The notes under the pieces were generated by a model, which was given only the letters and a program-made list of their open reading frames with translations, did not search any database and was not told the origin of the DNA. Source: a bacterium (lineage in GTDB: Bacteria; Bacteroidota; Bacteroidia; Bacteroidales; Muribaculaceae). Taken from it: a DNA stretch of 8,055 nt. The stretch's first letter is position 1. Each line of letters opens with the position of its first letter. Position numbers and translations under genes: made by a program. The stretch lies in the NCBI GenBank assembly GCA_004563195.1, contig SFTJ01000082.1:1-8055 (forward strand). The letters run 5' to 3'. This document shows, piece after piece, positions 1 to 5,843 of the stretch.

Positions 1-186
1 GCTCCATACGTCGAATTCCGAGCCCCAGCAACCTATCGAGTCGGCTTTAACCAGTGCACGGATGGAGTTTTGTGCCGAGCCTGCTGTTTTCCAATAGCCA
101 CGATGTGCCACCACTTTCGATTGTTGTGCCATTGCCGACATGCCTGTTATTATGGCTGCCATGGCGAGGAGGATAATACGTTTCAT
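1..186 (-). CDS. Glycerophosphodiester phosphodiesterase family protein, N-terminal part (partial, runs off left edge)
   Basis: Only the first 62 codons are in the window. The protein begins with a basic n-region (MKR), a hydrophobic stretch at about residues 4-18 and a plausible signal-peptidase I site after AMA at residue 20, so it is predicted to be exported. The mature part opens with VVAHRGYW (His28-Arg29-Gly30), the catalytic/metal HRG motif of the GDPD TIM barrel. It continues with AQNS, where the family usually has PENT, and then SEFDVW (Glu57, Asp59), matching the metal-binding E-x-D after the first strand. Known family role: hydrolysis of glycerophosphodiesters to glycerol-3-phosphate and an alcohol. 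The exact substrate cannot be told. ATG at 184-186 is taken as the start; an in-frame ATG at 196-198 would add MSII and is possible, and neither has a Shine-Dalgarno sequence. A consensus promoter lies about 70 nt upstream. Confident about the family, less so about the start. Confidence 0.85.
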   Translation of the reverse strand, partial: MKRIILLAMAAIITGMSAMAQQSKVVAHRGYWKTAGSAQNSIRALVKADSIGCWGSEFDVWS

Positions 187-261
187 GATAATTGACATTT
201 TGAGTTCTTGATGTTGAGTAGTTAAATCACTTGCGCGAGTATTGCCTCGCATGCTTTGATG

Positions 262-292
262 CAAATTTACGCATTATTATCAAAAATGTCAA
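262..292 (-). promoter_or_regulatory. Bacteroidota-type promoter of the GDPD gene
   Basis: On the minus strand TTG (290-292) is followed by exactly 20 nt and then TAAATTTG (262-269), matching the Bacteroidota -33 (TTTG/TTG) and -7 (TAnnTTTG) elements. The predicted transcription start is near 258, giving a leader of about 60-72 nt before the GDPD start. It lies just downstream of the tRNA terminator, so the gene has an independent transcription unit. Confidence 0.75.
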
Positions 293-305
293 TGCCTTGA
301 GGCGC

Positions 306-344
306 AAAAAAAAATTGAGGACGCATCGTTGCCGATGCATCCTC
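306..344 (-). terminator. Rho-independent terminator of the tRNA-Tyr/tRNA-Gly unit
   Basis: On the minus strand GAGGATGCATCG (333-344) and CGATGCGTCCTC (317-328) form a 12-bp stem with one T.G wobble, closed by a GCAA (GNRA-type) tetraloop. It is followed by AA and nine T residues (306-314). It starts 7 nt after the tRNA-Gly 3' end, so it is the terminator of the tRNA transcript and also insulates the GDPD promoter. Confidence 0.93.
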
Positions 345-350
345 TCTTTG

Positions 351-423
351 AGCGGAAGACGAGGCTCAAACTCGCGACCCTCAGCTTGGAAGGCTGATGC
401 TCTATCAACTGAGCTACTTCCGC
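351..423 (-). tRNA. tRNA-Gly (anticodon TCC)
   Basis: The minus strand folds as a full cloverleaf: acceptor GCGGAAG/CTTCCGC, D-stem GCTC/GAGC, anticodon stem TCAGC/GCTGA with loop CTTCCAA (anticodon TCC), and T-stem GCGAG/CTCGT with one G.T pair. The discriminator base is T, normal for glycine tRNAs. The 3' CCA is not encoded (TCAA follows), so it must be added by the tRNA nucleotidyltransferase. It reads GGA codons, and GGG by wobble. It lies 9 nt after tRNA-Tyr in the same direction and is followed at once by a strong terminator. Confidence 0.97.
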
Positions 424-432
424 ATTGTTCTA

Positions 433-518
433 TGGTGGGTAGTGATGGATTCGAACCACCGAAGTCGAAAGACAGCAGATTTACAGTCTGCCCCATTTGG
501 CCGCTCTGGAAACTACCC
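433..518 (-). tRNA. tRNA-Tyr (anticodon GTA), CCA encoded
   Basis: The minus strand has acceptor GGGTAGT/ACTACCC, anticodon stem GCAGA/TCTGC with loop CTGTAAA (anticodon GTA), the long variable arm expected of bacterial class II tRNA-Tyr, and T-arm GGTGG-TTCGAAT-CCATC. The discriminator is A, and the CCA end is encoded in the DNA (433-435), unlike in the neighbouring tRNA-Gly. It is the first gene of a two-tRNA unit with a consensus promoter ending about 19 nt upstream. The Tyr-Gly(TCC) order matches the tyrU-glyT order of the E. coli thrU-tyrU-glyT-thrT-tufB operon, but no tRNA-Thr or tuf is present here. Confidence 0.97.
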
Positions 519-536
519 ATTGCCGTTAAAGCGTTG

Positions 537-567
537 CAAAGTTACGATTATTTTATCGTTTTTGCAA
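537..567 (-). promoter_or_regulatory. Bacteroidota-type promoter of the tRNA-Tyr/tRNA-Gly unit
   Basis: On the minus strand TTG (565-567), a 20-nt spacer and TAACTTTG (537-544) match the -33/-7 consensus. The predicted start is near 533, leaving a leader of about 15 nt before the mature tRNA-Tyr 5' end at 518, to be removed by RNase P. Confidence 0.85.
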
Positions 568-662
568 CATTACGGCCGAAAAAAGTTGGATTTTTTACAC
601 AAAAATCGTTAATTGCCGCTTTGGGTGTTACTTTTGAGGCTTCTCATGATGCGTGGTGTGCA

Positions 663-2114
663 TTATGCCTTCTTGAAGAACTTCCCCACCACGGGCAGTT
701 TAGCCATAGCTGAGCTGAGGTGCTCCACGCGATAGATTATGCCCACAAACACCACCAGCAATGCCGTGCGATAGGCTATATTGAGCCATACATTAGGCAT
801 TTCCACCATCGTTATTGCGGCATAGAGTGCTGCTGCTGCCACCACGTAGCCGCCTATGGCTTTTAGCGGATAGGCTATGGGGTAATAGTGCTGACCAAGG
901 AAATAGGAGAGCACCATGGCTGTGCCGTAGCCGGCGCATCCTGCCCAGGCGCATGCCACATAGCTGTGGGTGGGCACAAATGCCACATTCACCCCTATGA
1001 GCACGGCGCATCCTATGGTGGAGAGCACGGCGCCCCAGATGGTGCGGTCGGTGAGTTTATACCAAAATGAGAGGTTGAAATACACGCCCATCATTATCTC
1101 GGCTGCCATCACTATTGGCACCACTTTGAGCCCTTCGCGATAGTCGGCGCCCACGAGATACTTCAGGATGTCGATATAAGCCACCACGCACAGAAATGCG
1201 AGCAGCGTGAATATCACAAAGTAGCGCATGGCCTTAGCGTAGTATTCGTTGTTGTCCTTGCCGGTGCCTTTGCCGAACACTATCGGCTCATATGCGTAGC
1301 GGAAGGCTTGTGTTATCATTGCCATTATCATAGCTATCTTCACCACGGCGCCATAGATGCCGAGTTGTTCTTTGGCATCGGCTGCGTGATAGATGAAAGG
1401 GAAAATTATCTTGTCGGCTGTCTGGTTGAGTATGCCGGCGAGGCCGAGTATCATCATAGGCCACGAGTAGGCAAGCATCTGCTTGAGCAGGGCTCCATCG
1501 AATTTCCATCGAGCCTGTCGCACTTCGCCTATAAAGGCAAATGTGATGAGCGAGGTGCATATCAGGTTGATGAGGAAGGCATTGCCTTCGTAGGGTGTGA
1601 AGCAGGTGAATGCTATGATATTGAGGGTGATGTTGAGTGCTATGAATGCCAGTTTCAGCGCGGCAAACTTGATGGCGCGGCGCTGAAAACGCAGATAGGA
1701 GAATGGCACCGCCTGGAAGGCGTCGAGTGCCACGGTGATTGCCATGAAGGCTATAAATTCGGGATGTTCGGCATAGCCGAGGGCTTGCGAGATGGGTGTG
1801 AGTGCTCCGAGCACCACGGCGAGAAACAGTGCCGACACTATGCTCACAAAGGCGAGCGAGGTGCCGAACACTTGGCGACTGTCGTGCCCTTCCTTATTGG
1901 CGAAGCGGAAGAATGTGGTCTCCATGCCGAAGATGAGCAACACCAGCACCACTGCCACATAGGCATAGATGTTGGTGATAGTGCCGTAGCCACCCGAGGC
2001 GGCTGCGAGTTTGTGCGTGTAGAGCGGCACCAACAGATAGTTGAGAAATCGGCCTACTATGCTGCTCAACCCATATATTGCGGTGTCCTTGATAAGTGAT
2101 TTGAAGTTTGCCAT
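663..2114 (-). CDS. Polysaccharide/oligosaccharide flippase-like membrane protein (MOP superfamily)
   Basis: A 483-residue protein that is almost entirely hydrophobic, with about 14 predicted membrane spans (roughly residues 12-33, 46-70, 86-108, 119-140, 147-170, 176-196, 213-235, 252-275, 296-315, 330-351, 359-380, 386-407, 416-434 and 443-462). The opening (KDTAIYGLSSIVGRFLNYLLVPLYT) and the repeated GxxxF and Y/P-rich helices are typical of Wzx/RfbX-like members of the MOP exporter superfamily, which flip lipid-linked sugars across the inner membrane. The basic C-terminal tail (VGKFFKKA) should be cytoplasmic. The start ATG lies 27 nt after the ruvB stop with no promoter between, so the two are probably cotranscribed. 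No glycosyltransferase or other polysaccharide gene is adjacent, so the substrate is unknown. No clear terminator follows before the tRNA promoter. The family is fairly sure; the specific role is inferred. Confidence 0.86.
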   Translation of the reverse strand: MANFKSLIKDTAIYGLSSIVGRFLNYLLVPLYTHKLAAASGGYGTITNIYAYVAVVLVLLIFGMETTFFRFANKEGHDSRQVFGTSLAFVSIVSALFLAVVLGALTPISQALGYAEHPEFIAFMAITVALDAFQAVPFSYLRFQRRAIKFAALKLAFIALNITLNIIAFTCFTPYEGNAFLINLICTSLITFAFIGEVRQARWKFDGALLKQMLAYSWPMMILGLAGILNQTADKIIFPFIYHAADAKEQLGIYGAVVKIAMIMAMITQAFRYAYEPIVFGKGTGKDNNEYYAKAMRYFVIFTLLAFLCVVAYIDILKYLVGADYREGLKVVPIVMAAEIMMGVYFNLSFWYKLTDRTIWGAVLSTIGCAVLIGVNVAFVPTHSYVACAWAGCAGYGTAMVLSYFLGQHYYPIAYPLKAIGGYVVAAAALYAAITMVEMPNVWLNIAYRTALLVVFVGIIYRVEHLSSAMAKLPVVGKFFKKA

Positions 2115-2141
2115 TGCTGTGATGATGTTTTCGTTTGCTGC

Positions 2142-3164
2142 TTAATCGAAAAGCGACTGTTCTCCGCCGAAACGCTGTCGGCCCAGGTGTCGGTAAGCCA
2201 GGTCGGTGACTTCGCGGCCTCGCGGGGTGCGTTTTATGAAGCCTTCTTGTATAAGATAGGGCTCGTACACTTCCTCGATGGTGCCGGGGTCTTCGCCGAG
2301 CGCGGTGGCTATGGTGGTGAGTCCCACCGGACCGCCCTTAAACTTGTCGATGATGGTAAGCAATATCTTGTTGTCGGTCTCGTCGAGGCCGTATTTGTCG
2401 ATGTTGAGTGCCTCGAGGGCGTAGCGAGTGATGTCCTTCTCTATTTTGCCACTGCCTTTCACTTGGGCAAAGTCGCGCACGCGGCGCAGCAGGGCGTTGG
2501 CTATACGCGGTGTGCCGCGGCTGCGCAGGGCTATCTCGAGGGCAGCATCGTCGGTAATGGGCACCGACAGAAGGCGCGCCGAGCGCTTCACTATGCGCTG
2601 CAGCACTTCGTGATTGTAAAATTCCAAGTGGCAGTTGATGCCAAAGCGCGCTCTCAGCGGCGAGGTGAGCAAGCCGCTGCGTGTGGTGGCGCCGATGAGG
2701 GTGAAGGGCGACAGCGACAGCTGCACCGAGCGAGCACCCGGACCTTTGTCTATCATAATGTCGATGCGATAGTCCTCCATTGCCGAGTAGAGATATTCCT
2801 CCACCACGGGGCTCAAACGGTGTATTTCGTCGATAAATAACACATCGTTCTCCTCGAGTGAGGTGAGCACGCCTGCCAAGTCGCCGGGCTTGTCGAGCAC
2901 GGGACCCGAAGTGACCTTAAAGCCCACTCCGAGTTCGTTGGCTATGATGTTCGACAGCGTGGTTTTGCCCAGCCCCGGTGGCCCGTAGAGCAGGGTGTGG
3001 TCCAAACTTTCGCCGCGTTTTTTGGCGGCTTGCACAAATACGCGCAAGTTGTCGATTATCTTCTCTTGTCCGCTGAAATCATCAAATTGCTCGGGACGCA
3101 ATGCTCGCTCGAAATCTTTGTCGGTGTCGATGCGCTGTTTTCTTATGTCAAAATCTTCTTCCAT
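2142..3164 (-). CDS. ruvB: Holliday junction branch-migration ATPase RuvB
   Basis: A 340-residue protein of standard RuvB length. RuvB forms hexameric AAA+ motors that, with RuvA, drive branch migration of Holliday junctions. Visible motifs: Walker A GPPGLGKTT at 61-69, Walker B LFIDEIHRL at 109-117, sensor I GATTRSG at 158-164, the arginine-finger segment PLRARFG at 169-175, sensor II region GTPRIANALLRRVRD at 217-231, and the C-terminal winged-helix motif RTPRGREV at 312-319. The reading frame stays open upstream to 3266, but the extra 34 residues are unlike RuvB, and the consensus promoter (3170-3200) lies inside that extension. The ATG at 3162-3164, giving MEEDF as in other Bacteroidales RuvBs, is therefore the start. 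That puts the predicted transcription start within a few nucleotides of the ATG, so a leaderless mRNA is likely. The flippase-like gene follows after 27 nt. No ruvA or ruvC is nearby. Confidence 0.98.
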   Translation of the reverse strand: MEEDFDIRKQRIDTDKDFERALRPEQFDDFSGQEKIIDNLRVFVQAAKKRGESLDHTLLYGPPGLGKTTLSNIIANELGVGFKVTSGPVLDKPGDLAGVLTSLEENDVLFIDEIHRLSPVVEEYLYSAMEDYRIDIMIDKGPGARSVQLSLSPFTLIGATTRSGLLTSPLRARFGINCHLEFYNHEVLQRIVKRSARLLSVPITDDAALEIALRSRGTPRIANALLRRVRDFAQVKGSGKIEKDITRYALEALNIDKYGLDETDNKILLTIIDKFKGGPVGLTTIATALGEDPGTIEEVYEPYLIQEGFIKRTPRGREVTDLAYRHLGRQRFGGEQSLFD

Positions 3165-3169
3165 CGTTG

Positions 3170-3200
3170 CAAAAATACAAATATTTAGTGAAAGCACAAA
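3170..3200 (-). promoter_or_regulatory. Bacteroidota-type promoter of ruvB (abuts the start codon)
   Basis: On the minus strand TTTG (3197-3200), a 19-nt spacer and TATTTTTG (3170-3177) fit the -33/-7 consensus exactly. The -7 element ends only 5 nt before the ruvB ATG (3164). By the usual geometry transcription starts at about 3164-3167, i.e. at or just before the start codon. Confidence 0.78.
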
Positions 3201-3231
3201 CCTCGCAAGCCACTTTCCGCTTTGCTTATAT

Positions 3232-3273
3232 ATCAAAGCGGGTGTGTAGGCTGTCTGTGCCTGCACACCCGCT
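3232..3273 (-). terminator. Probable terminator hairpin after der
   Basis: An inverted repeat AGCGGGTGTG/CACACCCGCT (10 bp, 3237-3246 and 3264-3273), one non-Watson-Crick pair, then AGGC/GCCT around a 7-nt loop. On the minus strand it is followed by TTTGATATAT, a poor T-run. It lies 38 nt past the der stop codon and ahead of the ruvB promoter, the expected place for a der terminator. The hairpin is certain; the termination function is inferred. Confidence 0.6.
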
Positions 3274-3311
3274 CTACGGTTGGTATGTGTTTTATCCGAA
3301 AAACATTCGGC

Positions 3312-4631
3312 TTACTTTTCGCGCATGAATATGTTGATTGGCGTTCCGGTGTAGTTCCAGTTCTCGCGAATCTTGTTTTCGAGATAGCGCTTGTAGGGGT
3401 CCTTTACCCATTGTGGCAAGTTGCAGAAGAACACAAACGATGGCACCACCGACTCCTTGAGCATGGTGATATATTTGATTTTCACATACTTGCCCTTATT
3501 GGCAGGGGGTGGATATGCCGCTATGGCTTCTTGCATCACGGTGTTGAGTTTTGATGTAGGCACCTTGCGTTGGCGGTTTTGGTATACTTCTACGGCTGTC
3601 TCTATCACCTTATAGATGCGTTGCTTGGTGAGCGCCGAGCCAAAGATGATGGGGAAGTCGGTGAATGGTGCAAAACGGCTGCGTATGGCGTTCTCCATAG
3701 CCTTGATGGCTTCGGTGCTCTTGTTTTCCACGAGGTCCCACTTGTTGACGCACACCACGAGGCCTTTTTTGTTCTTCTGAATGAGAGAGAATATGTTGGC
3801 ATCTTGCGACTCGATGCCGCGAGTGGCATCTATCATCAGCACGCACACATCGCTGTTTTCGATGGCGCGTATGCTGCGTATCACCGAGTAGTATTCTATG
3901 TCTTCGTTCACCTTGGCTTTCTTGCGAATGCCCGCAGTGTCGACCAGGTAGAAGTCGAAGCCAAACTTATTGTAGCGTGTGTAGATGCTGTCGCGAGTGG
4001 TGCCCGCTATGTCGGTCACTATGTTGCGCTCTTCGCCTATAAAGGCATTGATTATCGACGACTTGCCGGCATTGGGGCGTCCCACGATGGCAAAACGGGG
4101 TATGTTGTCGATTTCCTCTTCTTGGGCGCTGTCCTCGGGCATCAGACGCAATATTTCGTCGAGCAGGTCGCCCGTGCCCGAACCATTGATTGCCGACACC
4201 GAATAGGGGTCGCCGAGCCCCAGTGAATAAAATTCGGCTGCGCCGTAGAGTGCCGCCTCATTGCTGTCGGCTTTGTTGGTGACCAAGAGCACCGGCTTCT
4301 TGCAGCGGCGCAATATCTCTGCCACATGGTCGTCGAGGTCGGTTACTCCGTTTTTGATGTCGACCATAAACAAAATCACATCGGCTTCTTCGATGGCGAG
4401 CGACACTTGCTTATTGATTTCTTCTTCGAAGATATCGTCGCTGTTAACTACCCAACCGCCGGTGTCGACGATTGAAAATTCCTCGCCATTCCACAGCACC
4501 TTGCCATACTGGCGGTCGCGGGTGGTGCCCGAGGTGTCGTTTACGATGGCTGCGCGGGTCTCGGTGAGTCGGTTAAAGAGGGTCGATTTGCCCACATTGG
4601 GGCGTCCTACGATGGCTACTAATTTTCCCAT
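3312..4631 (-). CDS. der: Tandem-GTPase ribosome assembly factor Der (EngA)
   Basis: A 439-residue protein with two successive Era-like G domains and a C-terminal KH-like domain, the layout unique to Der/EngA, which binds the 50S precursor and is needed for late 50S maturation. G domain 1: GRPNVGKS at 9-16, DTGG at 56-59, TNKAD at 118-122. G domain 2: GRPNAGKS at 184-191, DTAGIRKK at 231-238, NKWDL at 296-300, SAL at 332-334. The KH-like domain spans about 350-439 and ends in the usual basic tail (FMREK). The ATG at 4629-4631 is chosen because it places MGKLVAIVGRPNVG at the family N-terminus and is preceded by a purine-rich AGAAAGGAAA about 10 nt upstream. A GTG at 4725-4727, overlapping the era stop, would add 32 residues that do not resemble Der and is rejected. 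It sits 92 nt after era, probably in the same transcript. Confidence 0.98.
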   Translation of the reverse strand: MGKLVAIVGRPNVGKSTLFNRLTETRAAIVNDTSGTTRDRQYGKVLWNGEEFSIVDTGGWVVNSDDIFEEEINKQVSLAIEEADVILFMVDIKNGVTDLDDHVAEILRRCKKPVLLVTNKADSNEAALYGAAEFYSLGLGDPYSVSAINGSGTGDLLDEILRLMPEDSAQEEEIDNIPRFAIVGRPNAGKSSIINAFIGEERNIVTDIAGTTRDSIYTRYNKFGFDFYLVDTAGIRKKAKVNEDIEYYSVIRSIRAIENSDVCVLMIDATRGIESQDANIFSLIQKNKKGLVVCVNKWDLVENKSTEAIKAMENAIRSRFAPFTDFPIIFGSALTKQRIYKVIETAVEVYQNRQRKVPTSKLNTVMQEAIAAYPPPANKGKYVKIKYITMLKESVVPSFVFFCNLPQWVKDPYKRYLENKIRENWNYTGTPINIFMREK

Positions 4632-4692
4632 CTGTGTTGGTTTCCTTTCTGTTTTTTGGGGGAGGGTTAATAATTCAGTATCCACATCGGGT

Positions 4693-4721
4693 GCGGCAGT
4701 GCAGCTATGTGCACCTGCGGC
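4693..4721 (-). repeat. Intercistronic hairpin between era and der
   Basis: Starting 2 nt after the era stop codon, the minus strand can fold GTGCA/TGCAC around a CATAGC loop. The stem extends by GCA/TGC across a bulged G and by GC/GC across a C.C mismatch. No T-run follows, so it does not look like a terminator. It may stabilise or process the era-der mRNA; that role is inferred. Confidence 0.4.
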
Positions 4722-4723
4722 TT

Positions 4724-5608
4724 TCACTCGATGTAGCCAAATTCGCGGAGCTTGTTTTCGCGATTTCTCCAGTCGTGTTCCACTTTCACAAACATTTCGA
4801 GGAACACATGCTTGCCGAAGAATGTCTCGATGTCCTTACGAGCATCTATGCCCAGGCGCTTGAGCTTTTTGCCGCCTTGACCTATGATGATGCCTTTCTG
4901 ACTGTCGCGCTCCACATAGATTACCACCATTATGTGTATCGAATCGTCCTTTTCATCGAATTTTTCCACTATCACCTGTGTGGCATAGGGCACCTCCTTG
5001 TCGTAGTTGAGGAGGATTTTTTCGCGCACTATTTCGGTCACGAAAAATCGTGCCGGCTTGTCGGTGAGAGCGTCTTTGCCGAAGTAAGGAGGCGAGTCGG
5101 GGAGCAATTCTATCACACGCTTCATCAAGTTGTCTACATTGAAGTTCTCTTTAGCCGAGGTGGGATATACTTCAGCTTGTGGCAGAATGCTCTTCCATCG
5201 GTCGATAATCTCAAGGAGGTCGGTCTGACCTTTGAGCAAGTCGATTTTATTTATCACAAGTATCACGGGTATCTTCTCCTTAGCCACCTTGTCGAGAAAC
5301 GACTGATTTTTGGTGGGCGATTCTACCACGTCGGTCACATAGATGAGGATGTCGGCATCGATAAGCGCCTCGAGCGAGAAATCGAGCATGCTCTTCTGGA
5401 GCTTGTATTTGGGGTCGAGCACGCCGGGGGTGTCGCCGAACACTATCTGATAGTCGTCGGCGTTGACTATGCCGGTGATGCGGTGGCGTGTGGTCTGTGC
5501 CTTGGATGTGATTATCGACATCCGTTCGCCCACGAGAAGATTCATCAAGGTCGATTTGCCCACATTGGGGTTGCCTACTATGTTTACAAATCCTGCTTTA
5601 TGTGCCAT
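4724..5608 (-). CDS. era: Ribosome assembly GTPase Era
   Basis: A 294-residue protein of usual Era length. Era binds the 3' end of 16S rRNA through its KH domain and acts as a GTP-dependent checkpoint in 30S maturation. Visible G-domain motifs: GNPNVGKST at 12-20 (G1), the effector segment ITSKAQTTRHRITGI at 33-47 (G2), DTPG at 59-62 (G3), INKIDLL at 119-125 (G4) and TSAKE at 150-154 (G5). The KH domain carries the RNA-binding loop GIIIGQGGKKLKRLG at 239-253 and the conserved C-terminal W280-R281 region. The ATG at 5606-5608 puts the G1 motif at the normal distance. No Shine-Dalgarno sequence is visible; the leader is very A/T-rich, as is common in Bacteroidota. era is separated from fabH by a strong terminator, yet no TAnnTTTG promoter is visible between them, so its promoter is unresolved. 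der follows downstream. Confidence 0.98.
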   Translation of the reverse strand: MAHKAGFVNIVGNPNVGKSTLMNLLVGERMSIITSKAQTTRHRITGIVNADDYQIVFGDTPGVLDPKYKLQKSMLDFSLEALIDADILIYVTDVVESPTKNQSFLDKVAKEKIPVILVINKIDLLKGQTDLLEIIDRWKSILPQAEVYPTSAKENFNVDNLMKRVIELLPDSPPYFGKDALTDKPARFFVTEIVREKILLNYDKEVPYATQVIVEKFDEKDDSIHIMVVIYVERDSQKGIIIGQGGKKLKRLGIDARKDIETFFGKHVFLEMFVKVEHDWRNRENKLREFGYIE

Positions 5609-5745
5609 AAAAAATATTTTGATGATAATAAAAATCGCTGTGGTGAGAGTGTATTACGCGTTGGTTTGTTGTCGTTTTTTTATCTTATAGTCGAGGAGTG
5701 GTTAGTCGCGGGGCACTTTGGTGATGTGTCCGGCGAAATAAACAC

Positions 5746-5800
5746 AAAAAAACGCATCATTACTTTATGTGACCGAGCGGTCGCATAGAGTTGATGCATT
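5746..5800 (-). terminator. Rho-independent terminator after fabH
   Basis: The minus strand forms a long imperfect hairpin. The outer stem AATGCATCA/TGATGCGTT is 9 bp with one wobble. The middle arm CTCTATG/CATAAAG has one mismatch. The apical stem GACC/GGTC closes a GCTC loop. It is followed directly by a run of seven T (5746-5752, plus preceding stem Ts). It begins about 43 nt after the fabH stop, so it should end the DUF177-rpmF-fabH transcript. Confidence 0.85.
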
Positions 5801-5843
5801 TTTTATCTTTTTAAGCTATAAGTTTTTGCCTTAGGGAAAGGGA

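Noticed and set aside
227..713. Open frames on both strands across the tRNA region.
   Set aside because: They run through the two tRNAs, the terminator and the promoters; their translations are byproducts of the tRNA sequence.
1308..2099. Long plus-strand open frame (263 codons) opposite the flippase gene; similar long frames lie opposite ruvB, der, era and fabH.
   Set aside because: They are antisense shadows of well-recognised genes, rich in His, Cys and Gly from reverse-complemented codons, with no family motifs.
3165..3266. N-terminal extension of RuvB by 34 residues to an upstream start.
   Set aside because: The extension contains the consensus promoter and part of the der terminator hairpin, and does not resemble RuvB N-termini.
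5680..5799. A 39-codon minus-strand frame starting with ATG between fabH and era.
   Set aside because: Its first half is entirely the arms and T-run of the fabH terminator, it has no ribosome-binding site, and the translation shows no recognisable motif.
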